A DNA stretch of 64,000 nucleotides from Phytoseiulus persimilis (Eukaryota > Arthropoda > Arachnida > Mesostigmata > Phytoseiidae). Shown piece after piece: positions 49,601-60,317 of this stretch (position 1 is the first letter of the stretch; the number at the start of each line of letters is the position of its first letter). The notes under the pieces are model-generated. The model did no database searches. It had not been told where the DNA came from and saw only the letters and a list, made by a program, of their open reading frames with translations. The translations under genes were made by a program, and so were the position numbers. The stretch spans positions 27,544,211 through 27,608,210 of the forward strand of contig CM075104.1 in NCBI GenBank assembly GCA_037576195.1, given 5' to 3'.

Positions 49601-50500
49601 TGTCGGTGGCCGCGTCCTCGTCTCCCTTGATTTTGGTCTTCCCTGAAGACTCTCTCATGAGCACCGGGCTCTGAGGGAGGCTCGCCAATGAACATGATAT
49701 GATGCTCGTTCGGTCACTGAGTGTGTCCTGGTCAAAATAAACCTCCGTTGCGGGCAAAATTTTTAGAGGGTGCGATTTCACATGGTGTAGATTAAGTTCC
49801 GGCTTAAGGCACATCAGATCTCACCAGTGCGAGAGCATCCCTGCAGCTATTGCATTCGCATTTCGCTTCTCTGACTTTCTCAGCATCTTTCGATGCCGTC
49901 TGCGGGGAACATTCCACGCTTCCCATTGTATTATTGTTTTCGTCGTTGAGACCGGTGCCAAATTCGACTTCTTCCTCGATCCTCGGAGGAGACTGCTTAG
50001 TTCTTCGAGGCGAGTTGAATGATTTTTCCGCAATGGAAGACAACCGGGAGAAGATGCTCTTCCGTTGTTGTAGTTTGGGGAGCTCAGGGTGAATAGCTCT
50101 CCTTTCAATATCGTTCGTCGGCAAACTCTTAATTGCAGATGGGAGATGAGATTCACGTGTCGGAGGAGGTCCATTCACAGGTGTCGACTGCAGCACCGAG
50201 GTGGCAGCGCCATGCGTCGACGAGCTCGCTGAGCATGAGAAACGAAAAGCTAGTTGGTCGCTACATCAAGAATCTCTGTTTGGGGACTCGCTCTGGATCC
50301 CTCACTCTCACGCCAAACTGAGGGGACATGTGCTTCCAGGCCTAACACCGTTCCCACGCGAAGAACCCACCTGACTTGTTCTCTGACTTTGCATCGTCGA
50401 TATCGTCATCTTCGACCTCATCACAGAAGGTCTTCTCGGAATCCGCGAGATTCCTGCTGAGACATGGGTCCACAATCACTTGATCAATTTCTGATGCCAT
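46652..50500 (-). CDS. Anillin-like scaffold with C-terminal AHD and PH domains
   Basis: A phase-consistent chain runs 50500-50371, 50317-50265, 50187-49825, 49727-49559, 49398-49345, 49040-48792, 48691-48457, 48367-48049, 47631-47459, 47382-47277, 47159-46992, 46924-46652, giving 763 residues. The N-terminal third is acidic and serine-rich. The anillin homology domain is recognisable from VVKQASKALDEC and QILNIATE through the C2-like strands (YFVVLLKSGHRI, DWKIDIEVYF). The PH domain follows (IVKDFNGRFGSQGQMRTFSA to WLHLCTNSQEDTDQWVDHL). Anillins link RhoA, septins, myosin and actin at the cleavage furrow. At 763 residues it is short, and no actin-binding block was recognised. The junction between 49345 and 49040 is uncertain because a possible extra exon (49063-49250) does not match phase. 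Confidence 0.85.
47855..47870. repeat. Poly-C tract in an anillin intron
   Basis: Sixteen consecutive C residues lie inside the 417-bp intron between the exons ending at 48049 and starting at 47631. On the transcript this is a G run close to the middle of the intron, able to form a G-quadruplex with neighbouring runs. Confidence 0.9.
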
Positions 50501-51390
50501 TATTCGCCACTTTCGACTACGCGCTTTGAGATCACAAAGTCTGTTTACACATCGAGTGCGCAAGTAATGTTTCTCACTGTCCACGTCTGTGTCACATGGG
50601 ACCTTGTGTCAGAATGTGACAACGGGTCCACTTCCCTCGTCCTCTATCTCGTTCGTCTTCCTCAATGCTTTCTCCAACAGCCTCGAAACGGTACACGACA
50701 TCGCTGTGGAGTCGGAAGCTCCTGGATTTTACCGCGCAATTGTGCTGCCAATCGAGTTATCAGCATGAGACTCGCCCCATGAAGTAGCCTCAACCGTGGA
50801 ATTGGTCGATTGGTCTGAGCGCCATGCAAGCAGTGGCGGCGCGAGCATGAGGCTGTGACGGCTGGAGCCTCATTTTCCTCAGGACCGATGAGGCTAGACT
50901 CGCTAAGCTAGACTCGAGGCTAGAGAGTTCCGCTCTGATTTATTCTCGATAGTTTCAGGAGTTCCCAGTAATTGCTCTCAATCCACCGATTTTCCGACTT
51001 CGAATTTCTGATCCTTCTCGAGATACGGCTGACGCCCACTTGGGAACTGGCTGATTTTCGCGACACAGGCGACTGTAAGCGTCGAAAATCACAACGGTGA
51101 CGACGACGGAAGAAACAACAACGTTCAGCCTCATGGAGAAAGAAAAATGGTACCGCCATTGCATGCAAACTCTCCATTCAATGGAGCGCGGCACGCATCG
51201 GAGTTGAATGCAGCGGGTCTCTGAGAAGTGGACTTGTGTGTGTTCCTCCGACCACGACCGGCTGGTGGCAGTCCGGATTGTCGAACATCTGTTAGCAAAA
51301 GCCCATTTCCTCGAAGATGGTTTCCGAACCCCCCGTCAGCTTCTATCAGGGACTGGGGGACGACCGCCTCTGTTGTCGAAGGCCTCTGGT
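50501..51390. promoter_or_regulatory. Divergent spacer, anillin and unnamed gene
   Basis: Start codons of the two flanking genes face away from each other. A minus-strand frame (51164-50955) could encode a small single-span membrane protein: MRLNVVVSSVVVTVVIF forms a hydrophobic segment, followed by a charged tail. It was not recognised and is unproven. At 50828-50846 CAGTGGCGGCGCGAG resembles a hAT-type end, but no partner end was found. Confidence 0.35.
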
Positions 51391-52770
51391 ATGAGGAACA
51401 ATCCCAGCATGGGCTCTGACGGAGCACCAAAACAAGGGAAAAAGGGAAAGAAGCAGGGGAGAATTGATTCCGAAAGCATCCGATACTCCCCCAACGTCGC
51501 TTCCTTTGCAGAGGAGAACGTTTCTCAGGGACTCTCATCTCGACTCTGGAACCTCAGGGAGAGTGAGGGCGATCATGGCAGTTTGTCCCGTGAATGACAA
51601 CGAAGGCAGGATTCAAGGTCTCGATCGGGGCGTTTCTCAATATTTCCTCATGACAGTTCAGCCTAAAACCAAACTCAGGGCTGGTGCGAGTCGGTCAGCG
51701 GTCTCGACATTCGCAGACAGCGGAACGCAAACCGAACCAATAGCCCTCATGAGCGCGGTGGTTGTAAGCAACTCTCGTTCAACTCAGACCAATCCCCGAA
51801 CGAGATCAATTTTCACCAAGTCGTCGCGATTCTCTCCAGTGACGCTGAGTAGTGCGCCAGACCACGTGCCCGAACATAGCGGCATGCTATCGAGCGTAAC
51901 TTTGAGTGGAGATCGCGCTGCCATGTAAGCTTCATAGCGGTTTCGCTTCGTTCAATTCGTTCGTGGGGATCGTTCACCGGAGGAGCAATGCCTCCTCCTC
52001 TGGAACAGATTGAGGATGGGAGAAATCTCTTCGTTGATTTTCGCCGTTGGTTGGATTTCAGAACGAAAAACAGGTTCCGCGGCAAACGTCGCGGCAAGAT
52101 TAATCGATTCGGTCCTCGCCGACCTCTGAATTTCGTTGCGCGAGCAGTTGCGGAAGACGAACCAGTGGTGAACATCGACGAGATCGCAGTCCTACTAGAA
52201 ACTCGACTGGGTATGACTGCTGCGCAGCCGAAGGCGGCTGCCATCAGGAAATTCGCCACATCCGCACTTGCCAAAGTTGATGCCGTATCCACGAGTGCCG
52301 ACCCGCAGAGGACAGCCGCCAAATCGGAAACGGTGAAATCCGCGCCCGCTAAGGTACAATTTGGTTTCAATCCTTATTGCCGACTCGAACTCGGGCGGAA
52401 TCCGTTAGCTATTAAAGATCCAATGATCACAATCAGTGAGTCGGACGTTGGTAGCTGGTCGAAAGCACTCATCGCAGTACGATCACCAAAATCTGTTCAG
52501 GTTGATTCTGCTGTCGTTGCCGATATTGGCAAAACTAGCCCCATGGCTGCTGCCTCCACATGCACACCGAGCAAAACTGCTCCAAAAACTCCCGTCCCGT
52601 CGAAAGCCCCACAAGTTGTGAAGAAGTCGTCGCTTCTCCTGACATTCTTGCAAGACCCCTCGAGCTCTTTATCTTTTCAAAGTAAAGACACGAAAAGAAC
52701 TCACCCGTCCCTCAGGAACAAACGGTCGATTCCTCCCACACCGAAAACCCGATCGAGAAAAGGTGTTTGA
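51391..52770 (+). CDS. Unrecognised basic protein with two TQT motifs
   Basis: Three open blocks read as one gene. Block 1 (51391-51562) starts MRNNPSMGSDG, has a KKGKKQG cluster and ends at a GTGAGG donor. Block 2 (51657-51924) follows a clean acceptor in matching phase after a 94-bp intron. It contains SGTQTEP and RSTQTNP, motifs of the type bound by dynein light chain LC8. Block 3 (about 51988-52770) is continuously open. It contains LFVDFRRWLDF, an Arg/Lys cluster (NRFRGKRRGK) and an Ala/Lys/Pro/Ser-rich tail ending KTRSRKGV. The join from block 2 to block 3 could not be phased. The composition suggests an intrinsically disordered cytoskeletal or nuclear protein. No family was recognised. 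Confidence 0.5.
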
Positions 52771-55620
52771 AGCTCGCTGGAGAATTTCCGATATTGAAGT
52801 TTTCCCAAGGATAGAACATGCCTTGATCGACTGTTTCAGTAATTTGATAAAAAATGATACGTCATGGTTGGATACTCAAAGACGTTTGCTGCCACTCTGG
52901 CTCATGATTCCTCTTCGACTATGAGTGATTGCTTCTAGCCTTAATTCGAGTTCCAGACCATCTGTTCGAGCTTGACAGAATACAACTGGCCAACTGAGTA
53001 TTCTCCCACACGCACAGTACCGAGATACAGCGCCGGGAGAGTCCAGAGAGGAAAACTATGTACCCGAATCAAGCTCGTTGATTATAACCTGATTCGTTCT
53101 CAAAAGGCCGCTAATACGAACGCGGCGTAGGCTCGACGGCGAAGGCCCACATCTCGAGCTACGTCAATATTTGAGCACCTGTCCAAAGCTTGAACTTCTA
53201 ATTCAATGCAGCCCGACGAAATATCGTCGTTGATCGTGCGAGGAGGCTGGATTGTGGAAAAATCGAGGACTTCTCGCATGAAACCTCTCACGCGACATTT
53301 ATTCGAGCTGAGGAAAAGTCTCTCCGGGTCACTTTTGCGTTGAAGACAGTTCAGTTGGCATATAGCCCGTCAGAGATCAGAGAATGAGACGAATTCAGTT
53401 TGGACTAAGACCAACGGACGCGGCAAGAGATCATCGAGAACTCAGAAATGACCATGAAACTCGGTCACCAGGAAACTGCATAGAAGTTCTGCTGGGAGCT
53501 GATGGAATCCCAGTTGGGGTCCTCTCAAGCTCGGGAATGTCCTCCTGTTAGAATACCCCAAAAAAGTTCTGAGAACGCATCCGTCCGAGCACCGCGGTTC
53601 TGAGTCAATCGTGGATACGTTAATGATCCTTCGTGCGGACAGATGGAGGACCCGCGTTCCCTGAGGGTTCGATCCGTACGAGAAGACAAACAATGCTCAC
53701 GGAGAATACTGTACCCAGCCTCGGACAAGGATCTTCTCACTCTGGAGCAGCAGGTGCTGAGACTGATCTGAAGCGATGCTTAGCTTATCGGCACATATTT
53801 TCCCTCTTAAGTATAGCCACGTGCTCACCGCAATATTTTTTCACTGTTCTGGCCCACGAAGAGAGACGTGATCTCACTTCGAACTCTGGAGGATCATCGA
53901 CTTGCCCCGGTTGCCACTCATGTTCGATACGCTACTTCTTGAGGACCTCCGTTGCTCGACCCGGAGACTTTGATGTGAACTTCGAGCGTCGGCTGGAATC
54001 GACGCGACAAACAGTCCGCGCCACGGCGATTCAGCGTTCACGGGCAAGACAGCCCGTCAGCTATTCCATGGTCCCCGATAGCCGGAGAATCAGGCGACCC
54101 AGCTCACCAACCTTGATTGCCTTGACCGTAAGGGAACCGCGCGATGTGAACACCGAATTATGGGTGCACGTGATTATCGTACCGAAATCCGAGCTCTCAT
54201 GCGATTCGAGCGAAATCCAGCCGGGTCTCACGGACCGGAATTCACCCAATGATTCAGATTCCCCATATTCTATCGTTAGGCATGCTCGTTGATGGAAACT
54301 CCATTGGCCCTGATCCATCGATAGGTTTCTGTGTGTTGCCTCCTATCCATCCATTGTGCCCGGGTCGATTTTATTAAAATACGAAAAAAAAAAACGCATC
54401 AAATCCAAACGCTGGCGTTGGAGAGAGATTCGCTCGGATTCCTTCTTCGGAATCTGATGTGGAGTGAGGCGGTGAAATCGGGCTAGGCGGATCCCCTTTG
54501 TTTGGAAATCGGTGGAGCCCCTGTGTCCCGAAAGGCTGCCTTCCGTCCCCCTTCCTCGATCACCGTTCGACCTCGATCGATTTGAGCGGGACGAACTCAC
54601 CCGGGCTGCTGTGATTGTGAAGCATGAAATTAAGGCAGAGAATATTGCGTTACCCAACGTACGATCTCTGCCTGACCGGCTGAAATGTATCCGCCGATTG
54701 CAGACCGCCTGACGAGCGGATATTATCGTTCAAGATTGACATGAGAGGTTTTTGAAATACGATGTCAACTCGTATTCGATCAAGGAGCTCTTCATGCTCA
54801 AGCGGTCCGGAAATATATCTGTCCTTCACGCGAGACTCAGAGGGAGCCCGTCGTCTTCGCTCACAAGTCGCTCTACATCTCGAAAAAATGTACACTCCTC
54901 GCTCCATATGACCAATGAGCTTGAGAGCCCTGATCATCGTTTGAGCTGGAGGCTTCCAACTTCCAGCAGTTGCGGATATCTCACATCTGGCGTTCAGCTA
55001 GTAGTCCATGGTACAGCATGAAACATAAGACGATCTCGCTTAATCGATCAAGCGCTCAAATCAATAAAGCGCCCTGTGACTTCATGCCTCTAGAGAGGGA
55101 CCGCTACGTTGCCAAATACTCCGCCTGTCCTGGTTCGCGAGATCCTTCGCCTGCGGAAACTCAACATCTGATGAGTTCGTCTTGCCGCAAGCCTCATCTT
55201 CCGAATTCCTACTTGTACATCCGGACACTGTGATTCCCGGCGATTTCCCAAGATCTCGACCTCCTGCCGTCTGGGGAAGCTCCTTCCCAATTGGATCCCC
55301 AGGGTGTTCTTTCCGGAGCCAATCACAATAACACCGGAGCGACGGCGACTCGCAGACCTTGGGGTTTGAAATCCAAAGGAAAAAAGACCTCGGGGTTCCT
55401 TCCGACGGGCCCGAAGTGCACCGTGTCGAGTGTGCTAATGGTCCTCCGTGATACTTGAGATGTCGCCTCGAAATCTTCGCGCGTTCCGTTGTGCTGGTAG
55501 ACCGCGCTCATGGAGAGGCCCGAACTCAGCAGGAGCCGAAATGCGTCCATCCGCTCAGCTGATTCGAACGAGTCCGGCCAAACTCCTCCGGTCATCGGTG
55601 GTTCTGCGCGAACACAAATC
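52771..55620. other. No firmly supported gene
   Basis: Candidate pieces include an ATG frame at 53642-53768 that begins MEDPRSLRVRSVREDK and could end at a GTGCTG donor after LEQQ. A plus ORF at 53633-54292 and a minus ORF at 54061-54318 overlap each other, and 54512-54712 (plus) contains DELTRAAVIVKHEIKAEN. None could be assembled or named. An A11 run lies at about 54384. Confidence 0.35.
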
Positions 55621-55644
55621 ATGTGTTTCTCCGCGCTTGGTCGA

Positions 55645-56685
55645 ATGAGTCTTCAACGTTTAGCGAGTAATAAAAAAAAAACAGTAATCTGGTCCACAGT
55701 TCGAGCCTCAAGTAATAAAGGGCCAGCTTCACGGAACCGTAGCACCGTTTACTACACCAGCTCGATCGTACTGGTAGTTGGTGGTCTGAGTTATGCAGCT
55801 GTCCCTCTGTATCGAATCTTCTGTCAGGTGGGTGTCCTGAAGTGGAGCTATCGGCACGCATCCGATTTGGGCTGCGGTTCGCAATGAGTCAACCGGCGCG
55901 ATGTTCAGTCGTCAAGATTCGAGGGACATGATTTCGATTCTAAAGCCTTTTTCTCGGATTTAGTCAACAGGCACTGGAGGCCAAGCAGCTTTTTTCAGGA
56001 CGCCTGCCGATGAGGCAGGTGCTAAGGTGGAAACAATGAAACCGGTCCAGCATCGGGTGATTACGGTGAATTTCCAGGCTGACACCGCATCCGGAATGAG
56101 GTAACAACACATTGACGACGTTCTCCACGGAAGTCTTCACACTAGACAGCCGACCAGGCTTGAGAAACTGAAATTTTCTGACAAGTTCCTATCGGATGTG
56201 ACTCTCATTCGCAGATGGAGTTTCAAGCCTCAACAGAGCTCTGTACGGCTACGACCCGGCGAAACAGTTCTAGCTTTCTACTCTGCCAAAAACCCGTTCG
56301 AGAAAGCTGTTGATGGCATCGCTACCTACAATGTTGTGCCGTTCGAAGCCGGGAAATATTTCAATAAGATTCAGTGCTTCTGCTTCGAGGAACAGCGACT
56401 CAATCCGGGGGAACAGGTATTTTGAAAGACGACGAGTCGCTCTCACCGCCGACAAGTTTCATCGGAACGTCAGAGGATGAGTGAGAACTCCGAATTCGTG
56501 CTTGAGAAATGGTTCCGCCGATAACCTCCGTCCGCTTCCTCCAGGTGGATATGCCCGTGTTCTTCTACATTGATCCAGAGTATGCTGAAGACCCGAAATT
56601 GGAAAACGTTGACGACATAACATTGTCGTACACGTTCTTCGAATCGAAGCCAGGATTGACTCTGCCCATACCCACCATTAGATGA
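55645..56685 (+). CDS. COX11: Cytochrome c oxidase assembly protein COX11
   Basis: Four exons (55645-55827, 55964-56100, 56215-56416, 56545-56685) close in frame to 220 residues. Exon 1 has a basic mitochondrial leader and one membrane helix (SIVLVVGGLSYAAVPLY) ending FCQ. Exon 2 opens STGTGGQ. Exon 3 carries WSFKPQQ, KNPFEKAVDGIATYNVVPFE and the copper-binding CFCFEEQRLNPGE. Exon 4 has VDMPVFFYIDPEY and DITLSYTFFE. COX11 sits in the inner membrane and delivers copper to the CuB site of subunit 1 of cytochrome oxidase. An in-frame ATG at 55621 would add eight residues (MCFSALGR) and is an equally possible start. The gene converges on ALKBH8, 242 bp away. Confidence 0.96.
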
Positions 56686-56927
56686 AGCCTCGCTCCGCCA
56701 ATTCCCGTGGCCTCAAAGTGATAATGAATATGTGTATATGGTTGCTATATGGAACCCTGTGTCGACGGTTCCACGGCTCAAGGGAAGAGCTGCTTACGAT
56801 GCATCGCGTCCTCGAGGGAGGAAGATACTGCCAGGCAGACTTCATGAGAAGACTGAAGCGTCTCCGACTGCCCACAGGATCAGCTTTGAACCACTAATAC
56901 TTATCAGGCATTTCGTTCGACCCTCGT

Positions 56928-59540
56928 TCATGTCTCGTCCTCATTTATTGTCTCATGGATCTTCTTCAGGATCAAACACCAATTCCCTTCGTCGTAGTAT
57001 TCATCTAGAACCTCGACTCCCACCATATCCTGGACGAGCAACTTCAATTCGCCTCTTTCAAAAACATGATAATAACGCTGCTGGGTTTCTTGAGATTTTG
57101 TCTTTTTCCAAGGCACCAAGACATCGGAATTCGAAAAATCGCATCGATTCGTGTGCACAGGCAGGGTTATCTGGGAAAAGAAGCCGGGAGTCAAGCGGGG
57201 CGATCGAGATTAGAATATCGTTGTCCCCTTCGAGCTCTGGGAAGAAAATCACGAGCGATATTTCATGAACGGTCAGAATCCGAGCTCCGTACCTCTGCAC
57301 TACCAGCGCGGATCCGTGTTTGTTTCGAACAGCTTGTCCTCCCTCGTTTCAGATATTTCGAATTCCCCTGGATGTTTTGGTCCAGAGCCCAAACGCTGAT
57401 CAGGAGTCTCCCGTTCTCCTTGAGCAATTTCAGCATTTGCTGAATAGCCTGTTTCCTTCTCGGTGTTGTGGAGAGATGATGGATGACCGCTATACAAATG
57501 ACGGCGTCAAATGATGCCTCACGGAACGGCAACGCCAAGCAGTCGGCTTGCAACGCTTGAAGAGATTTTTCCCGGCAGATATGCAGGAGCCCTGCGCTGC
57601 GATCGCATCCGAAAAAAGTCAGGTCCTCCCTGCTCTTCACTCGCATGTATTTGCCGTTTCCGCAGCCGACATCGACGACGAGCGACCATTCGGGCAAGCC
57701 CTTCAGGAAATCGGCTACTCGAGGCCACTGAGTGTGCCGAGTGTCACTGAAATGACTCGCTATGTTGTCGTAGACCTGCAAAAGACGCTCTCGCTCATTT
57801 AAACGTCGAGGAAGAACCGGAATCGAATTCCGAAATAGGAGCTCACCTCATGGACGTGGAGTTTCTCAAGCTGCGAAGCACTTGAATCATCGAGAGCGAG
57901 TTTCAATCTCGAATCACATAGTGCAGGGAACCGACAATCACAAGGCGCTCGGGAGCGAACGCGGCGGAACGTGAACGAGGTCCGCATTTCTCGAGCGATG
58001 ACCAGGGGTGCACCCGCTGTGCGCGGTATGCAATCGTATTTCCTCGGGGCGATGCTGGGGTATCGCAAAAAATACAGTTCGTTAAGAGCAATCGGATGCG
58101 CTCGGATGAGATTCATTGACTCACGCCTTCTCTCAGGGAAAGCTACAAACCTATGCGTCCAGCCGTATCGGCTCTCATCTTCCATCAGGGTCACACTTCG
58201 TCTCGGAACCAATACAGAAACTTCCCGGTCGTTGCCGCAAAAATCCATCATGATAGATGCGCCGAGAGAAACGACGACGATACATGGAGAGAACATCGAA
58301 TGTGTGTCACAGTGAGCTGGAATGCCTGCCGAGATAAGCGAGGATGAACTTCATCAACTCAACGGAAGAAGGATATTATTCGACCGCCAGGACGCAGTTC
58401 GTTTAAGACATCACCCGCTCCTCCTTCGTATCTGTTGACCGTTAGCTGATTCGGGAAGTTCGGCTCTGTTAGGAGGCCCCGAGCCACGAGGCCTTTCAGA
58501 AATTCCACGCAGATCTCTGGAACGGGTTTTCCCAACAGGGGATCGTCCCTGTGGACTCCACTGATCGCATAATCGAACCGGTAACCGAAATGTTCCACTT
58601 GACGATTCTTCAGGGAGCTGCTTCCGGACTCTGCGAATCAATTCCAGCGATGAAATCATCAGTCAATGCGCAGCCCACCCTGAGAGTTACTGCTACGTTA
58701 GATTGGTAGCTTCCTGTGCAGCCACCAGCTTGATTGCTGATCAATTTCTGTATTTTTGAATGACGTTGAATAACTTCAGCATGTTCTCCCAAGAACGGCA
58801 TGGTTGCTGGAGCCCCCGAGCTGAAGATGCGCGGAGAGCGAACGGTTAATAGGGACCTCGATTTGGCGGGCCTACCATCAGTGAAAGAGCACAGTTTCAA
58901 CCATGCGACTTCATCCTCAGAGGATAGCATGTTCTCGAAAATCCTCAAACCAGAAGGGAGAGGACCGGTCCCTGCATCCGGATTTGGAATATCTGCAATG
59001 GAAGAGAGCTGTATGCTTGACCTCTCTCCTCGGGGATGATGGCTGGAACCATCCGGACAACTTAGTAAATCGTCAGCATTTGCTATTTGCTTCTCGAACG
59101 AACCTCTGTCGAGGAATCCCGCGTGTACTTGCTGCCCGTTGAGGAAATCCAAAGATACCGATTCATCCATTGATTCAACCACCGAAGACGCGGAATCAAT
59201 ATCAGGGCATCTCACAACAGCGTACGTCTTATTTGGGATCAAGACTATGTCATACCGAAGATTCTCCCGTGACGGGAGCGCTTTGAGAATTGAAGACGTC
59301 ACACCGCCGTTCACTATCCCAGCGTTGGACAGGAGTACGAACTGAAGAGTTTTCCGGGTGTTCGAAGAAAGGCAAATATATATCGATAAGACTTTTCATC
59401 TGGAAAACCTGAGACGAGTTTCCTCCTTTACGCACTTTTGTCGGTTCAGGTGACAGCTTCACCCCGAACTCGCTTTCAAGATTCTTCCCAACCTTGATGA
59501 GCTTCTTATACTTTTTCTTGGTTTTAACGCTCGCTGACAT
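56928..59540 (-). CDS. ALKBH8: ALKBH8 tRNA hydroxylase and methyltransferase
   Basis: Eight exons (59540-59436, 59341-59104, 58992-58876, 58630-58415, 58325-58151, 58054-57847, 57775-57293, 57170-56928) close in frame to 594 residues; human ALKBH8 has 664. In order: a lysine-rich start, an RRM-like region (LSNAGIVNGGV, YAVVRCPD), the AlkB domain with QVEHFGYRFDY, iron-binding HCD in GIPAHCDTHS and the oxoglutarate-binding RTSFTFRRVR, a zinc cluster (CDCRFPALC), and a class I methyltransferase with VVDVGCGNGKY and ICIAVIHHLS. The end has LPVHTNRCDF and YYDEGNWCLILKK. It methylates, then hydroxylates, wobble uridine modifications in tRNA, including that for selenocysteine. The start codon lies inside the end of an upstream ORF. 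Confidence 0.95.
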
Positions 59541-59787
59541 CGTGTTCGCATGCAGCCTTGTAGGTATTTGAAATGAAATCGCGTGTTAAGTCGACTTGTG
59601 TTTTCGTCACAATCTGCGCGTTCGATTCTTCCGCAGGCACGTCGCGTGTCCGAGCGGCCTCTTCGAATTCGATTCTACCCTCTCCCCGCGAGATCACCGC
59701 CGCTCTAGCGGCGTCTCTGTACACTGCGAGGGCATGATAACGAGGAGCCATGTGGATCTGATAGCGAATACTTGGTGAACTATCCAT
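59524..59787 (-). CDS. Small LYR-motif-like protein overlapping ALKBH8
   Basis: An 87-codon ORF starts MDSSPSIRYQIH, with a better candidate start 12 codons later (MAPRYHALAVYRDAARAA). The segment ALAVYRD resembles the LYR tripeptide helix of complex-1 LYR proteins, and the later QIVTKTQVDLTRDFISNTYK resembles the last helix of LYRM9. Such proteins are mitochondrial and bind acyl carrier protein or iron-sulphur assembly factors. The stop codon overlaps the ALKBH8 start by 17 nt on the same strand, in another frame. If real, one transcript may carry both. The family call is tentative because the tripeptide is VYR and the length is short. Confidence 0.4.
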   Translation of the reverse strand: MDSSPSIRYQIHMAPRYHALAVYRDAARAAVISRGEGRIEFEEAARTRDVPAEESNAQIVTKTQVDLTRDFISNTYKAACEHDVSER

Positions 59788-60142
59788 CCCGATTGGCGTT
59801 CGTCGGCTCCGTTGGAATCGGGATCAAGGCGCAACGAGATTTCTCAGAACCGCCGGGGACGAGGAAAGCAAATTCAAGTTTGGCGCTGTTGTCATTCTCA
59901 GGAGTGAATAACAGGTCGACAACAAGACAAGAGCACCTGCTTCTTCGGGGCCAAACTAGTAGACTAGAGGAAACTTCCACTGTTGTTGAGATCCGATTGT
60001 CGGTCGTTGTCAGCACTGGATTGTCGAAAGCAAAACATGCTCCTCCCACACTCAACTCAGTAGCGTTGTCGGGAGGTGTCGTCGAAGGAAGCGCGCTTCC
60101 ACCGGACGCAAGAGCTTCGCCTACAGGTGAGACACAATTCAT
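59780..60142 (-). CDS. Unrecognised 120-codon ORF upstream of the LYR-like ORF
   Basis: An ATG frame beginning MNCVSPVGEALASGG ends with TAG overlapping the upstream ATG of the LYR-like ORF by 8 nt. It is rich in Ser, Thr, Pro and Val and has no motif I recognise. It may be a fortuitous frame in the 5' region of the minus-strand transcript or the antisense of plus-strand sequence. Its only support is its position in a chain of overlapping same-strand ORFs. Confidence 0.2.
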   Translation of the reverse strand: MNCVSPVGEALASGGSALPSTTPPDNATELSVGGACFAFDNPVLTTTDNRISTTVEVSSSLLVWPRRSRCSCLVVDLLFTPENDNSAKLEFAFLVPGGSEKSRCALIPIPTEPTNANRDG

Positions 60143-60317
60143 TGTGAGCTGTCCTCACGCGCGATTTTCCATGCCCTGAGGTCACGGAAGACCCGAGTGC
60201 TCGTTCGAAAGATCCAGATTTTGATAGGTATTTCTGCCGACAGTGAGCAACTGTTCGGAATCATTTCATCGAACCGATACCTCCTATTTCACCCATCATT
60301 TTCGCAGTCGTGGGAAA
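60143..60317. promoter_or_regulatory. Compact divergent promoter region
   Basis: Minus-strand ORFs leading to ALKBH8 and the plus-strand C6orf120 homologue start from opposite sides of this spacer of about 175 bp. If the 59780-60142 ORF is not real the spacer is about 530 bp. No core promoter motif was recognised. Confidence 0.4.

Noticed and set aside
50828..50846. CAGTGGCGGCGCGAG, similar to a hAT end
   Set aside because: No matching inverted end and no flanking 8-bp duplication were found nearby.
51813..52370. 185-codon minus-strand ORF
   Set aside because: It is antisense to the longer continuous plus-strand coding block and lacks any motif.
53633..54292. 219-codon plus-strand ORF
   Set aside because: Overlapped by equally plausible frames on both strands, with no family resemblance; left as unresolved sequence.
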